From: an uncultured Lysobacter sp.
Lineage (GTDB): Bacteria > Pseudomonadota > Gammaproteobacteria > Xanthomonadales > Xanthomonadaceae
NCBI GenBank assembly: GCA_902805755.1
Contig: CADCUA010000468.1
Location: 1-6,646 of the forward strand
Length of the DNA: 6,646 nt
Direction: 5' to 3'
Of this stretch, positions 1-6,646 are shown in pieces. The first letter of the stretch is position 1, and the number at the start of each line of letters is the position of its first letter. Both the position numbers and the translations under genes were made by a program. The notes beneath the pieces were generated by a model. It was not told the origin of the DNA. It saw only the letters and a program-made list of their open reading frames with translations, and did no database searches.

Positions 1-279
1 AAGGTCGCCATGGGCGGCTTCGCCCGGGTGAACGTAGAACGCGGGCGTACCGGTCGATGCAAGCGTCGCGGCGATCTTGCGCGCGATATGGCCGGACTTG
101 CCCATGCCGGTGCACACGACGCGGCCCCGGCAAGCCAGGATCAGCTCGCAGGCCGCGGTGAAGTCGCCATTGATGCGCGCGGCCACCGCAGCGAGCGCCT
201 GCGCTTCGATTTCGAAGACGCGGCGTCCGCTGGTGGCGATGTCGGTGACGGGAGCGGGGATATCGGGACGGGTCGCCAT
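1..279 (-). CDS. kdsD: D-arabinose 5-phosphate isomerase KdsD, N-terminal part (3' end outside window)
   Basis: The first 93 codons of a SIS-domain sugar-phosphate isomerase lie on the minus strand and run off the left edge. The family interconverts D-ribulose 5-phosphate and D-arabinose 5-phosphate in the cytoplasm, the entry to Kdo synthesis for lipopolysaccharide. The translation reads MATRPDIPAPVTDIATSGRR at the start, then the diagnostic GMGKSGHIARKIAATLAS around residues 58-75 and FYVHPGEAAHGDL at 81-93. Lys61 of GMGKSG corresponds to the active-site lysine of E. coli KdsD (K59, from memory). The ATG at 279 is favoured because an in-frame TAG lies only 24 nt upstream (301-303). There is no good Shine-Dalgarno. 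In relatives the gene heads a kdsD-kdsC-lptC-lptA-lptB-rpoN cluster, which would lie to the left. The C-terminal CBS domains cannot be seen, so a paralogue such as GutQ or KpsF is not strictly excluded. Confidence 0.93.
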   Translation of the reverse strand, partial: MATRPDIPAPVTDIATSGRRVFEIEAQALAAVAARINGDFTAACELILACRGRVVCTGMGKSGHIARKIAATLASTGTPAFYVHPGEAAHGDL

Positions 280-316
280 TTCGGACCGGGGGTGTTTCCG
301 CTAGGCTAATCGGCCA

Positions 317-346
317 ATTCTATTCGCTTCGACCACCGCGGCCCAA
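317..346 (-). promoter_or_regulatory. Candidate promoter for kdsD
   Basis: On the minus strand, TAGAAT (317-322) matches the -10 consensus at five of six positions and lies about 38 nt upstream of the kdsD ATG. A weak -35-like TTGGGC (341-346) lies 18 nt further upstream and matches only three of six positions. The -10 sits in a small AT-rich island in otherwise GC-rich DNA. This is inferred from sequence alone; the matching rightward promoter for ibaG is not obvious. Confidence 0.3.
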
Positions 347-363
347 ACCGGGCGCAGCCGGTC

Positions 364-385
364 GCACGATCCCGCGGCATCGTGC
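364..385. promoter_or_regulatory. 22-bp near-perfect palindrome upstream of ibaG (possible operator or hairpin)
   Basis: Arms GCACGAT (364-370) and ATCGTGC (379-385) are exact inverted repeats, and the centre CCGCGG (372-377) is itself palindromic about the same axis. Ten of eleven base pairs match; only positions 371 and 378 (C opposite C) break the symmetry. The site lies 36 bp before the ibaG start, in the divergent kdsD/ibaG region. A shorter inverted repeat, ACCGG/CCGGT (347-351 and 358-362), lies just to its left. It could be a dimeric regulator's operator or an RNA hairpin in the ibaG leader; the sequence does not decide which. Confidence 0.45.
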
Positions 386-420
386 CCTGCACGCCCGCAC
401 CAGCCAGGCGCCGTTGCCCA

Positions 421-1996
<1,576 letters not shown>

Positions 1997-2028
1997 GTTC
2001 CACAGCTTGCCGCGAAAGTTGCGGCCAT

Positions 2029-2056
2029 AAAAAAGCCCCGCATTGCGGGGCTTTTT
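2029..2056. terminator. Bidirectional intrinsic terminator between murA and the purM operon
   Basis: GCCCCGC (2035-2041) and GCGGGGC (2045-2051) form a 7-bp GC stem around ATT. It is flanked by six A's on the left (2029-2034) and five T's on the right (2052-2056). The A and T tracts extend the stem and supply a U run to transcripts from either direction. The element lies between convergent genes: murA stops at 1996 and the DUF3108 gene stops at 2074. One hairpin can therefore end both. A weaker GCCGC/GCGGC pair (2009-2013 and 2021-2025) lies on the murA side. Confidence 0.92.
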
Positions 2057-2073
2057 CCTTGCGGACGATTCGC

Positions 2074-2757
2074 TCAGCGCAGCGATTGCACGCGCAGGTC
2101 GATCGCGTCCTGGCCTTTGTTCGTCTGCACGATGCGTGCGGGCACGGGCAGGTTGTCCACCACCCACACGGTCGTCTTGCGCTCGCCCGAGGTGTTCACC
2201 AGCTTCGTGGCCTGCTGCGGCTTGCCGTCGATCGTGATCGACTCGGTGCCGGCGGGCGCATACGCGAGGGTCTTGATGCGTCCGTCTTCGACCATGCGGT
2301 ACTTGAGCGGCTTGCCTGCGGCGTGGTCGCGCACGAGCACGAGATTGATCAGCAGCGCATCCAGATCTCCCGGCTGCAGTTTCACCGGCCCGGTGCGGTC
2401 GGGCTTGACGTCGCCGGTCCAGGTCGCGACGCCGCGGCTCCAGTCATAGGTCGCCTGCTTGTCGGACTTCTTGACGAGCACCTTCGACGAATCCGTCCCC
2501 GACAGCGGGCGCAGCGTGCCGTCCTGTTCCTCGAACACGGTCGTCTGCGTCAGTTCCGCGAGGGAATTGCGCATGCTGAGCGTGTAGCGCCAGCGCTTGT
2601 CGCCAGCCGCTTCCACGCTCATGCGGCCGTTGCCCTGCATGCCCATGTAGCTGGCCTGGTAGCTGGCATTGAACGGCTTCACGGCCGATGCCGGCGCGCT
2701 CGCCAGTGCGAGGCCGGCTGCCAAGGCCGCGGTGGCGAGACGGGTCACGATTGCCAT
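2074..2757 (-). CDS. Exported DUF3108 family protein (second of tandem pair)
   Basis: A 227-residue protein of unknown function that I assign to DUF3108 from memory of the family's motifs. The N-terminus MAIVTRLATAALAAGLALAS is followed by ASA and then VKPF: a classic signal peptide with likely cleavage after Ala25, so the mature protein is probably periplasmic. The body has alternating short hydrophobic and polar stretches suggesting mostly beta structure, with no further membrane segment. Motifs shared with the upstream paralogue are YDWS (104-107), WTGDVK (113-118), LQPGD (127-131), LLINL (135-139), DGR (158-160) and a C-terminal GQDAIDLRV (215-223). It starts one base after the paralogue's stop (TGA-C-ATG), with a strong ribosome binding site inside that gene's end. 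It is the last gene of the apparent purM-purN operon and ends before the bidirectional terminator. The biochemical role is unknown. Confidence 0.85.
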   Translation of the reverse strand: MAIVTRLATAALAAGLALASAPASAVKPFNASYQASYMGMQGNGRMSVEAAGDKRWRYTLSMRNSLAELTQTTVFEEQDGTLRPLSGTDSSKVLVKKSDKQATYDWSRGVATWTGDVKPDRTGPVKLQPGDLDALLINLVLVRDHAAGKPLKYRMVEDGRIKTLAYAPAGTESITIDGKPQQATKLVNTSGERKTTVWVVDNLPVPARIVQTNKGQDAIDLRVQSLR

Positions 2758-2758
2758 G

Positions 2759-3481
2759 TCATTGCACTCCCTTGTATTCGGTCAGGCGCAGGTCGTAGGT
2801 GTCCTGCCCGTTTTCTCGTTGCAGCATACGGATCGGGGTGGGCACGCCGCTCACCACCCAGATCACGGTTTCGTCGCTTCCGCCCTGCACGCGTGTCACG
2901 CGCAGCGCGTTGTAACTGATGTCACCGACCGCGACCGGCTCGGGCGCTTGCGCAACGACATAACGATGCTGGCGCACGCGGCCGTCGTCGACGAAGCGGT
3001 AATCCAGCGTCCGGCCGGGCTGCGCGTCGCGGATCACCGCGAGGTTGATCAGCAGGCCGCTCATGTCACCGGGCTGCAGCGGCACCGGCGCCTGGCGCGT
3101 CTTCTTTACATCGCCCTGCCAGCGGGCTCGATTGGATGACCAATCGTAGAGCCCGGTGGTCGTCCGCCGCATGAACGCGGTGCGGCGGACGGTGGCCTGG
3201 CTCAGCGGGCGATACGTGTCGCCGACGGTGTCGAACACCGTGCTCTGCTCGGCGTTGATGCCGACGAGGCGATAAACGCCGCTGCCGCGCATGGTGAGAT
3301 CGACGCGCCAGCGCGCGGCGTCGCTGCGCGTGACCTGCATCGTCGCGGCGCCGAGCGTGCTGCCACCGCGCAGCACGTCGTACTCGGCGACGAAGGGCTC
3401 GACCGCTGTAGCGCTCAGGCACCATCCGCATGCAACGGCGAGCACGAGCATGCGCATTCCATGTCGGGTCACCCGTTTCAC
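2759..3481 (-). CDS. Exported DUF3108 family protein (first of tandem pair)
   Basis: A 240-residue paralogue of the next gene, also assigned to DUF3108 by motif recall; function unknown. The N-terminus MKRVTRHGMRMLVLAVACGW continues to CLSATA then VEPF, a signal peptide probably cut after Ala26. The mature start VEPF aligns with VKPF of the paralogue, which argues against lipidation at Cys18. Shared motifs are YDWS (112-115), WQGDVK (121-126), PLQPGD (134-139), LLINL (143-147), DGR (166-168), WVVSGVPTPIR (208-218) and GQDTYDLRL (225-233). The start is GTG 3481: its first bases overlap the purN stop as GTGA, and a GGAGG lies 4 nt upstream. In-frame ATGs at codons 9 and 11 are possible but would shorten the basic n-region. 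Expression therefore appears tied to purN. Confidence 0.85.
   Translation of the reverse strand: MKRVTRHGMRMLVLAVACGWCLSATAVEPFVAEYDVLRGGSTLGAATMQVTRSDAARWRVDLTMRGSGVYRLVGINAEQSTVFDTVGDTYRPLSQATVRRTAFMRRTTTGLYDWSSNRARWQGDVKKTRQAPVPLQPGDMSGLLINLAVIRDAQPGRTLDYRFVDDGRVRQHRYVVAQAPEPVAVGDISYNALRVTRVQGGSDETVIWVVSGVPTPIRMLQRENGQDTYDLRLTEYKGVQ
2767..2773 (-). promoter_or_regulatory. Ribosome binding site for the second DUF3108 gene
   Basis: AAGGGAG on the minus strand lies 9 nt before the ATG at 2757, inside the last codons of the upstream DUF3108 gene. It is one of the two best Shine-Dalgarno matches in the window. It indicates independent ribosome loading as well as coupling. Confidence 0.7.
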
Positions 3482-4149
3482 GCGGCCTCCGGTACTCGCA
3501 GCTGCCCGGCCGCGTCCAGCTGCAGCGGCGTCTGCATCAGCACTCCATCGAGCAATATCCCTGCCGATGAAAGAACGACGCGACCCAGCGCGAGCAGGCG
3601 CACCGACTCCACCAGCAACGGATGCTCGCGTACCAGTACGCGCGCCGTGAGGGCCTGCGCGTCGTCGTCAGCGTGCACCGGCACGCGTGCCTGCGCGATG
3701 ACAGGCCCGCCATCGAGTTCGGCGCTGACGAAATGCACGCTCGCGCCATGCACGATCGCGCCGGCCGCGAGCGCCTGGTCGTGCGTGTGCAGTCCCTTGA
3801 ATGCAGGTAACAGGGAGGGGTGGATGTTGATCATGCGGCCACGACGTGCGTCGACTTCCCGTTCGCTAACCAGGCGCATGTATCCCGCGCAGACGATGAG
3901 GTCCGGCTGAACAGCGTCGATTTGCGTAAAAAGCGCTTCGTCGAACGCGAGGCGATGTGCGAAATCGCGCGGGCGCAGAGCGTTTGCCGGCAATCCCGCG
4001 TCGCGCGCGCGCTGCAACGCCGGCGCGGCGGCGCGATCGGAAAATACGCCCACGATTTGCGCCGGCAGACGTTCGGATGCAATCGCATCGAGCAGCGCCT
4101 GCAGGTTGCTGCCTCGGCCCGAGCACAGCACGGCGATGCGATAGGACAT
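3478..4149 (-). CDS. purN: Phosphoribosylglycinamide formyltransferase PurN
   Basis: PurN (GAR transformylase) transfers the formyl group of 10-formyltetrahydrofolate to glycinamide ribonucleotide, step 3 of de novo purine synthesis, in the cytoplasm. The protein is 223 residues, near the family's usual 210-220. It begins MSYRIAVLCSGRGSNLQALL, where the GRGSNLQAL loop (11-19) binds the substrate phosphate. YMRLVS is at 90-95 and INIHPSLLPAFKGLHTHDQA at 107-126. Asn108, His110 and Asp146 (ELDGGPVIAQ) match the catalytic N106/H108/D144 of E. coli, and His121 matches H119. ATG 4149 is chosen because homology begins exactly there. An in-frame GTG at 4218 would add 23 residues resembling nothing in the family. 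It follows purM by 87 nt and overlaps the next gene by 4 nt. No strong Shine-Dalgarno is visible; the leader holds a hairpin and a repeated decamer. Confidence 0.97.
   Translation of the reverse strand: MSYRIAVLCSGRGSNLQALLDAIASERLPAQIVGVFSDRAAAPALQRARDAGLPANALRPRDFAHRLAFDEALFTQIDAVQPDLIVCAGYMRLVSEREVDARRGRMINIHPSLLPAFKGLHTHDQALAAGAIVHGASVHFVSAELDGGPVIAQARVPVHADDDAQALTARVLVREHPLLVESVRLLALGRVVLSSAGILLDGVLMQTPLQLDAAGQLRVPEAA
3486..3490 (-). promoter_or_regulatory. Ribosome binding site deciding the GTG start of the first DUF3108 gene
   Basis: GGAGG on the minus strand, within the last codons of purN, lies 4 nt before GTG 3481. The next in-frame GTG (3472) would be 13 nt away and the first ATG (3457) 28 nt away. 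The site therefore favours the overlapping GTG start and translational coupling to purN. Confidence 0.6.
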
Positions 4150-4207
4150 GCGGAAACCGGTTCCGAAGACGGACGCTCCCGCGCAGCGGCGCGGCGAGCG
4201 GAAACCG
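4150..4207. repeat. Direct repeat of a 10-bp sequence in the purM-purN gap
   Basis: GCGGAAACCG occurs at 4150-4159 and again at 4198-4207. On the transcribed minus strand both read CGGTTTCCGC; the nearer copy abuts the purN ATG and the other overlaps one arm of the hairpin. The copies are offset by 48 bp. The significance is unknown. Confidence 0.4.
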
Positions 4208-4228
4208 ACGCAGCGCAAGCCGCGTCGG
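4205..4228. other. Intercistronic hairpin between purM and purN
   Basis: CCGACGC (4205-4211) and GCGTCGG (4222-4228) form a perfect 7-bp stem around a 10-nt loop. The stem begins 8 nt after the purM stop codon in the transcribed direction. There is no U tract after it, so readthrough into purN is expected. It may protect the purM mRNA end or tune purN relative to purM; in GC-rich DNA a chance hairpin is also possible. Confidence 0.35.
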
Positions 4229-4236
4229 CGAAGGCA

Positions 4237-5319
4237 TCAGCCGATGCGCACGCGCTCGGCGCCGGACGCCGCCACGACCCGGCCGATCGGCCGGTGCGCG
4301 AGATCGAGGCCGGCGAGCTCGGCGGACACCGCGGCCATGTCCTCGGCCGCGACCACGAGCACGAAGCCCACGCCGCAGTTGAACGTGCGCCACATCTCCT
4401 CGCGTGGCACCGCGCCTTCGCGCTGCAGCCATTCGAACACCGGCGGCAGCACGATCGCCGAGGCTTCGATCTCCAGCCCCAGACCGTCCGGGATCACGCG
4501 GATGATGTTCTCGGTCAGGCCGCCGCCGGTGATATGCGCCATCGCGCGGATGCGGTCGGACTTCGCCGTGTCGTTCGTGCCGGCGCTGCCGCCGCGGCCG
4601 AGCAGTTCAAGGATCGGCTTGACGTACAGGCGCGTCGGCGCCATCAGCGCATCGATGAGCCTGACACCACCAAGGTCGAGCTCGGCCGGGCGATCGGCGC
4701 GGTCGTAGATGCGGCGGATCAGCGAGTAACCGTTCGAATGCGGGCCGCTGGACGCAATGCCGATCAGCGTGTCACCCGCCTGTACGCGCCGGCCATCGAG
4801 CAACTGAGACTTCTCCACGCCGGCCACGCAGAAACCGGCAAGGTCGTACTCGCCCGGCGGGTACATGTCGGGCATCTCCGCCGTTTCGCCGCCGATCAGC
4901 GCGCAGCCCGACATCTCGCAACCCAGTGCGATGCCGCCAACGACCGCCGCGGCGGTGTCGATGTCCAGCTTGCCGGTCGCGAAGTAGTCGAGGAAGAACA
5001 GCGGCTCGGCGCCCTGCACGAGCACGTCGTTGACGCACATCGCGACGAGATCGATGCCGATCGTGTCATGCCGGCCCAGTTGCTGCGCAAGCTTGAGCTT
5101 GGTGCCCACGCCGTCGGTGCCGGACACGAGCACCGGCTCGCGATACTTGTTTGAAAGGTCGAACAGCGCGCCGAAGCCGCCCAGCCCACCCATCACTTCG
5201 GGCCGGAAGCTGCGCTTGACCATAGGCTTGATGCGCTCGACCAGCTCGTTGCCGGCATCGATATCGACGCCCGCGTCGCGGTAGGTCAGCGGGGTGGGGG
5301 AGCTGGTGCTGGCGGTCAC
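4237..5319 (-). CDS. purM: Phosphoribosylformylglycinamidine cyclo-ligase PurM
   Basis: PurM (AIR synthetase) closes the imidazole ring of FGAM using ATP, giving aminoimidazole ribonucleotide, step 5 of purine synthesis. The 360-residue protein is slightly longer than E. coli PurM (345). Motifs in order: [20 protein letters not shown] (11-30), [13 protein letters not shown] (66-78), [20 protein letters not shown] (88-107), [20 protein letters not shown] (143-162), [15 protein letters not shown] (190-204) and [14 protein letters not shown] (262-275). The open frame continues upstream to 5682 without a stop, but family homology begins near residue 11. The GTG at 5319 ([10 protein letters not shown]...) is therefore taken as start, without a clear Shine-Dalgarno. 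Residues about 241-257 ([17 protein letters not shown]) form an insertion relative to my recollection of E. coli PurM. It is the first gene of the operon with purN and two DUF3108 genes, and is divergent from the DUF2066 gene. Confidence 0.97.
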   Translation of the reverse strand: MTASTSSPTPLTYRDAGVDIDAGNELVERIKPMVKRSFRPEVMGGLGGFGALFDLSNKYREPVLVSGTDGVGTKLKLAQQLGRHDTIGIDLVAMCVNDVLVQGAEPLFFLDYFATGKLDIDTAAAVVGGIALGCEMSGCALIGGETAEMPDMYPPGEYDLAGFCVAGVEKSQLLDGRRVQAGDTLIGIASSGPHSNGYSLIRRIYDRADRPAELDLGGVRLIDALMAPTRLYVKPILELLGRGGSAGTNDTAKSDRIRAMAHITGGGLTENIIRVIPDGLGLEIEASAIVLPPVFEWLQREGAVPREEMWRTFNCGVGFVLVVAAEDMAAVSAELAGLDLAHRPIGRVVAASGAERVRIG

Positions 5320-5351
5320 GGCAGGCCCGGCGGTCGCGGAGGAAGTCGGCG

Positions 5352-5360
5352 ATTTTAACA
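5352..5360 (-). promoter_or_regulatory. Candidate extended -10 promoter for purM
   Basis: On the minus strand, TGTTAAAAT reads as an extended -10 element (TG, one base, then TAAAAT, five of six to consensus). It lies about 32 nt upstream of the purM GTG, in the only AT-rich patch of the 139-bp divergent gap. No good -35 is found 16-18 nt upstream, which an extended -10 can tolerate. No convincing PurR-type operator is seen, and no confident rightward promoter for the DUF2066 gene could be picked. Confidence 0.4.
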
Positions 5361-5458
5361 GCGGTGCGGGTTTCGCCGGGTCGGGCAGGGCTTTCAATGG
5401 ACGTTCCGGCGCTGCTGCGGCACCATCTGTTCCGGTTTTTGTCGATCTGGGATGCACG

Positions 5459-6535
5459 ATGCCGATCGTTTCGGGCGCAAGGCGATTGATCTGGGTGGCG
5501 ACGTTGTGCGTGGCGAGCTTTGCCGCGAGCGCGCAGCGCGTCGAAGGCGACCGGGTCAGCGCGCAAGGTGATTTCGCGACCGAAGTCGCGGTGAACGGGC
5601 AGGGCGAAGGCCAGCGAAACAATGCGTTCGCGCGTGGCCTGCTGCAGATCTTCACCCGGCTCACCGGTGATCGCGCGGTCACTTCGCGGCCGGGTGTGGG
5701 CCAGGAACTGCGTCGCGCCCGTGAGTACGTGAAGGGTTACGACTACCGTCAGGACGAGGGCGTTTCGGCCAGCGGCGCGCCGAGCTTCAAGACGGTGCTC
5801 GTGATCCGCTACGACGAGGAGAAGATTCGCTCGTCGATTGAAACCCTGGGCCTGCCGGTATGGCCGCAGCCACGCCCGAAGCCGGTGCTGTGGCTGGCGA
5901 TCGATGACGGCACCGGGCCGCGCCTGGTGGGATTGAACCGCTCGAACGCGGCGCGTCCGGCACTGGACCAGGCAATCGAGCGCGGCTATCGCCTGGGCTT
6001 GCCGGCCGGAACCGCGGCCGAGCAGGCGCTGGTCGGCGCGATCTGGCGCGGAGATACCGCTGCGATCGCACGCGCATCGCAGCGCTACAGCCCGCCGATG
6101 CAGCTGGTCGGCAAGCTCTTCCGCGATGGCAAGGGCGGCTGGCAGGCCGACTGGGTTTTTATCGACAAGGGCAAGGTGCTCAACAAGTGGACCACCAGCG
6201 AGCCCGACGCACGGCGTGCAATCGCCGGCGGAGCAAGCGGCGCGGCGGACGTGCTGGTCCGGCGCTACGCCAAGCCCAGCGAAGGCTCCGGCCCGGCGGG
6301 CAAGTACGCGGTGCGCTTCACCGGCATCAACAGCAGCGACGATTACATCCGCCTCATCGGTTACCTGCAGAAGCAGGCGGTGGTGCGTCGGGTCACGCCG
6401 GTGAATGCATCACCCGATGCCATCACGCTCGAACTGGACCTGGTCAGCGGTGTCGGCGGGCTCAAGCGCGCGACTGCAAAGGGTGGCGTGATCGCGGGTG
6501 AGGAAGGCGACGAGCCGGTGTTCCGGCTGCGCTGA
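5459..6535 (+). CDS. Exported DUF2066 family protein
   Basis: A 358-residue protein of unknown function, assigned to DUF2066 by recall of sequence and context. [20 protein letters not shown], then FAASA and QRVEGD, is a clear signal peptide with likely cleavage after Ala25; Cys17 lacks a lipobox. The mature N-terminal part has [20 protein letters not shown] (55-74) and the region [10 protein letters not shown] (91-100). A middle segment, [13 protein letters not shown] (138-150), is followed by helices and a [14 protein letters not shown] strand pair (231-244). A C-terminal piece, [20 protein letters not shown] (283-302) to [14 protein letters not shown] (322-335), looks like a small alpha/beta repeat. 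ATG 5459 is chosen because the signal peptide starts there and a GGGA lies a few bases upstream; the frame is open back to 5294 but has no homology there. The stop overlaps the next gene's ATG (TGATG). Confidence 0.85.
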   Translation: MPIVSGARRLIWVATLCVASFAASAQRVEGDRVSAQGDFATEVAVNGQGEGQRNNAFARGLLQIFTRLTGDRAVTSRPGVGQELRRAREYVKGYDYRQDEGVSASGAPSFKTVLVIRYDEEKIRSSIETLGLPVWPQPRPKPVLWLAIDDGTGPRLVGLNRSNAARPALDQAIERGYRLGLPAGTAAEQALVGAIWRGDTAAIARASQRYSPPMQLVGKLFRDGKGGWQADWVFIDKGKVLNKWTTSEPDARRAIAGGASGAADVLVRRYAKPSEGSGPAGKYAVRFTGINSSDDYIRLIGYLQKQAVVRRVTPVNASPDAITLELDLVSGVGGLKRATAKGGVIAGEEGDEPVFRLR

Positions 6536-6646
6536 TGGAAACCGCAGACACCCCTCTGGAGGAGATCGCGCGTTTCCTGCGCCGGCTGCAGGTCTCGGCC
6601 GCCGTGCTGTTCGGCCTGTGGCTGCTGTGGCTGCTCGCACCGGTGC
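6535..6646 (+). CDS. Membrane protein, probably AI-2E/PerM-family permease, N-terminal fragment
   Basis: Thirty-seven codons are visible before the window ends. [20 protein letters not shown] is a polar, amphipathic start, and SAAVLFGLWLLWLLAPV (21-37) begins a transmembrane segment. The pattern of a short acidic head, IARFLRRLQ and a hydrophobic helix with repeated LW recalls the N-termini of AI-2E family transporters in this lineage. These lie next to DUF2066 and purM genes in relatives (from memory). The ATG overlaps the DUF2066 stop by one base (TGATG), so translation is probably coupled; a purine-rich stretch about 28 nt upstream is too far to serve as its ribosome binding site. The fragment is too short for a firm family call. 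Confidence 0.6.
   Translation, partial: METADTPLEEIARFLRRLQVSAAVLFGLWLLWLLAPV

Noticed and set aside
382..420. Upstream GTG start for ibaG
   Set aside because: It would add 13 Pro/Arg-rich residues outside the BolA domain and begin inside the 22-bp palindrome; family homology starts at GTG 421.
3419..3481. Lipoprotein signal in the first DUF3108 protein (Cys18 or Cys21)
   Set aside because: The residues before Cys18 (AVA) are a poor lipobox, while ATA followed by VEPF aligns with the clean signal peptidase I site (ASA, VKPF) of the paralogue.
3820..5154. Long plus-strand open frame (444 codons) antisense to purN and purM
   Set aside because: The translation is rich in Arg, Ala, His and Asp with no recognisable domain. 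It is the usual antisense shadow of GC-rich coding DNA, and purN and purM are unmistakable on the other strand.
5320..5458. PurR-type operator ahead of purM
   Set aside because: A GGACGTTCC stretch (5399-5407) has only short partial symmetry and does not resemble the E. coli purine box closely enough.
5320..5682. N-terminal extension of purM by up to 121 residues
   Set aside because: It would cover the divergent promoter gap and overlap the DUF2066 signal-peptide region; the residues show no PurM similarity.

Overview
The window is GC-rich, coding-dense chromosomal DNA from a gammaproteobacterium. The Lysobacterales/Xanthomonadaceae (a Lysobacter- or Xanthomonas-like genome) are the best guess. 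This rests on recalled protein similarity (KdsD, IbaG, MurA, PurM) and gene order, not on a search. I see no mobile elements, phage genes, CRISPR arrays or RNA genes; this is core-genome housekeeping DNA with several uncharacterised envelope proteins.

Left block (1-2056). kdsD (3' part outside the window) reads leftward, and ibaG-murA read rightward from a shared 141-bp divergent region. That region holds a 22-bp near-perfect palindrome and a candidate kdsD promoter. KdsD makes a sugar-phosphate precursor of the LPS inner core. MurA makes the first committed precursor of peptidoglycan. IbaG is a small BolA-family, Fe-S/glutaredoxin-associated protein. A strong bidirectional terminator closes murA and also faces the operon arriving from the right.

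Middle block (2074-5319, minus strand). One apparent operon runs purM -> purN -> DUF3108 protein -> second DUF3108 protein. purM and purN encode steps 5 and 3 of de novo purine synthesis. The two exported DUF3108 proteins follow with a 4-nt overlap and a 1-nt gap, so they look translationally coupled, and they resemble each other enough to be a tandem duplication.

Right block (5459-6646, plus strand). Divergent from purM are an exported DUF2066 protein and, overlapping it by one base, the start of a membrane protein that is probably an AI-2E/PerM-family permease. From memory, the order DUF3108-purN-purM / DUF2066-permease or hda recurs in other gammaproteobacteria such as Pseudomonas. It pairs purine synthesis with envelope proteins of unknown role.

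No clearly new system stands out. The best leads are the palindrome upstream of ibaG, the duplicated DUF3108 pair coupled to purMN, and the compact kdsD/ibaG-murA junction, which lacks the mla genes found there in E. coli.
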